Source: Verrucomicrobiota bacterium
GTDB taxonomy: Bacteria > Verrucomicrobiota > Lentisphaeria > JABSQK01 > JAJFLO01
Direction of reading: 5' to 3'
Length of the DNA stretch: 64,000 bases
Assembly: GCA_021772615.1 (NCBI GenBank)
Contig: JAJFLQ010000077.1
Coordinates: 1-64,000, forward strand
Shown: positions 62,535 to 64,000 of the stretch, piece after piece
How positions within the stretch are numbered: position 1 is the stretch's first letter
Layout of the letters: every line of letters begins with the position of its first letter
Made by a program: the position numbers and the translations under genes
Notes under the pieces: model-generated
Told to the model about the DNA's origin: nothing
What the model saw: only the letters and a program-made list of their open reading frames with translations
The model's database searches: none

Positions 62535-64000
62535 GTGTCACAATGCACAGCCGCTCCCCTGGCAACTGACTGCCGCACAGTAGTCAATTGGCTCACCGCA
62601 TCATAGTTTCCGTGCGTATTCATGTTGTGATGAAACAACATGATCAACGCGGTGACGAACCAAAATACCTCCATATTCAGGATGGTGTAAAAATTCGATA
62701 TCGTCAGCCCGTGGACCAGCATGCCGACATGACCGCCGAAGAATCCACAGGCCAGCCCGCTCACGATCGGGTCCCGGGCATCGCTATAGAGTCGCAACGA
62801 CGTCGTGAGTATCACAATATTCATGTACAAAAAACAGCACAAGCCCACCAGGCCGGTCTCCAACATCTCCCGTACGTACTGGTTGTCGGTCGTGCCCAGG
62901 GCTTTGGACCCGACGCCCTGACCGAGAATCGGGTATCGTACCATCTCTCGTACCGAGTAGCGCCAGAATTGAAATCGGGCGTTTAACGATGAATCGGCGG
63001 TGATGCCGCCCACCGCCACATCGCCGATCGATCGTACCTGATGCGCAATGTCATTGGTATGCATGGTGACAAGCGCCTTTGCCTGCGTGGGTATCATCAA
63101 TCGTCCGGCGATAAGGAGCGCCAGCACAAGACCGCCGCCAAATACCAGGGTGAAGAATCGTTGATTCCAGGCAAGCACCGCAATGACCGCCATCAATGGT
63201 GCCATACTGACGTACGCGCCTCTTGACTTCGTAAAAATCAGGGTCAATACCAATCCGCTGAACAGCAGAAAATATGGCACACACTTGCGCCTGTCGGCTT
63301 TTATAAAGATGCCGAACGAAATGCCGATGACGATCAACAGGAAACTGCCGAGCGTATTGGCCCGGCCGTAGCCGGCCGTCGTTGTGATGCCACCGGCCAC
63401 CGGAAAAAGAAAGTGCTGGATTATGCCCAAAACCGCGATCACAGCAGACGCGCCGAGAAGAAGCTTCACGCAGATTTTACCCTCACGATCCGAGTCCATG
63501 ATATTGAGCGTCATGAAGAAGATCCAGAAATACTCGAGACGCTTCAACGTGAACAGAAAGCCGCGATTCAGCGGTGTCGTCCCCTGGAGATAACCCAGAG
63601 TCGAAGCAGCCAGTATAGCGACGGTCATCGCCACTACGGGAAAATTCGCCGGTACGAATTTAACGATCGACAATGTCCTTGTAGTCGCCCTGCGTATGAG
63701 CCATCCGCCCGAAATAAGAATCAGGAGGACGTCTTCCGCACGAATCGTTACCGCTCGCGCACGCGTGCCGGCATCGTCGCCGACCGACACGTCCGAGGCA
63801 AACAACATGGAAAAGAGCATCACCGCCAGGCCGACCTTGGGAAAAAAGAAGGTGACGACAGCGATCAAGACCGCAAAGAGCAGAAAAAATTTGGCCGTGG
63901 GATCGGCCAGCCGACCGCCGGTAGCGGCCAGCGCATGAAACGGCAACAGGAAAAATGCCAGCACCGCAATGACCGGAACGCCCCCAAACCGGTAGCTGAC
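62513..64000 (-). CDS. O-antigen ligase/polymerase family membrane protein (5' end outside window)
   Basis: At least 496 codons; the frame stays open to the right edge with in-frame sequence (VSYRFGGVPVIAVLAFFLLP), so the start is missing. About 10-12 hydrophobic segments. The long periplasmic loop with SSLNARFQFWRYSVREMVRY and PILGQGVGS is the Wzy_C/WaaL signature, with the family's RG in KSRGAYVS. Such proteins join or polymerise undecaprenyl-linked glycans in the periplasm. Near the Wza-like gene this points to capsule/exopolysaccharide polymerisation or ligation. Confidence 0.9.
   Translation of the reverse strand, partial: VSYRFGGVPVIAVLAFFLLPFHALAATGGRLADPTAKFFLLFAVLIAVVTFFFPKVGLAVMLFSMLFASDVSVGDDAGTRARAVTIRAEDVLLILISGGWLIRRATTRTLSIVKFVPANFPVVAMTVAILAASTLGYLQGTTPLNRGFLFTLKRLEYFWIFFMTLNIMDSDREGKICVKLLLGASAVIAVLGIIQHFLFPVAGGITTTAGYGRANTLGSFLLIVIGISFGIFIKADRRKCVPYFLLFSGLVLTLIFTKSRGAYVSMAPLMAVIAVLAWNQRFFTLVFGGGLVLALLIAGRLMIPTQAKALVTMHTNDIAHQVRSIGDVAVGGITADSSLNARFQFWRYSVREMVRYPILGQGVGSKALGTTDNQYVREMLETGLVGLCCFLYMNIVILTTSLRLYSDARDPIVSGLACGFFGGHVGMLVHGLTISNFYTILNMEVFWFVTALIMLFHHNMNTHGNYDAVSQLTTVRQSVARGAAVHCDTQKRPSL

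Overview
The window reads as part of a large surface-glycan and specialised-metabolite region from a Gram-negative, probably uncultivated bacterium. Lipobox lipoproteins, a Wza-like outer-membrane exporter and a Wzm/Wzt O-antigen transporter support a Gram-negative envelope. The intergenic DNA is full of small palindromic repeats and AT-rich MITE-like elements, and one secreted protein ends in an Asp-rich DTDG-type tail. That style fits the PVC lineages (Kiritimatiellota or Lentisphaerota-like), but no taxonomic marker gene is present, so the assignment is a low-confidence inference.

Left part (0-16.5 kb): three tandem copies of a ~122 bp repeat precede a small biosynthetic cluster. Its core is a 2171-residue FAAL-ACP-KS-(degenerate AT)-KR-ACP megasynthase. 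It is translationally coupled to a luciferase-like monooxygenase with an N-terminal TubC-type docking domain. A divergent pair follows: a docking-condensation-carrier protein and an MGDG-synthase/GT28-like glycosyltransferase. Between them lie a tandem TerB-like protein, a large secreted Ig-like protein and a frameshifted pseudogene. No thioesterase, adenylation domain or trans-acyltransferase is visible.

Middle part (16.5-26.9 kb): a small membrane protein, a 1304-residue helical-repeat/propeller-like protein of unknown function, a secreted small protein, decayed remnants of a type I restriction-modification locus (HsdS and RhuM-like), and an intact higB-higA pair whose antitoxin is fused to an ImmA/IrrE-type protease. 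The higBA pair has a good sigma70-like promoter and a palindromic operator candidate.

Right part (26.9-64 kb): an oxidoreductase plus cytochrome P450 pair, an alcohol dehydrogenase, and a long polysaccharide locus. It contains family 2, 4, 10 and 39-like glycosyltransferases, three SAM methyltransferases, Wzm and a Wzt with a C-terminal sugar-binding domain. It also has a methyltransferase-kinase fusion resembling the O-antigen chain terminator WbdD in architecture, a GT2-GNAT fusion, a Wza/SLBB lipoprotein and an O-antigen ligase that runs off the right edge. Inside it sit a collagen-repeat lipoprotein, a trypsin-like protease without a signal peptide, and a frameshifted secreted protein. 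The likely overall job is synthesis, capping and export of a complex cell-surface glycan, with a neighbouring cluster that could make a lipid or polyketide, possibly glycosylated. Nucleotide-sugar synthesis and initiating transferase genes are not in the window.
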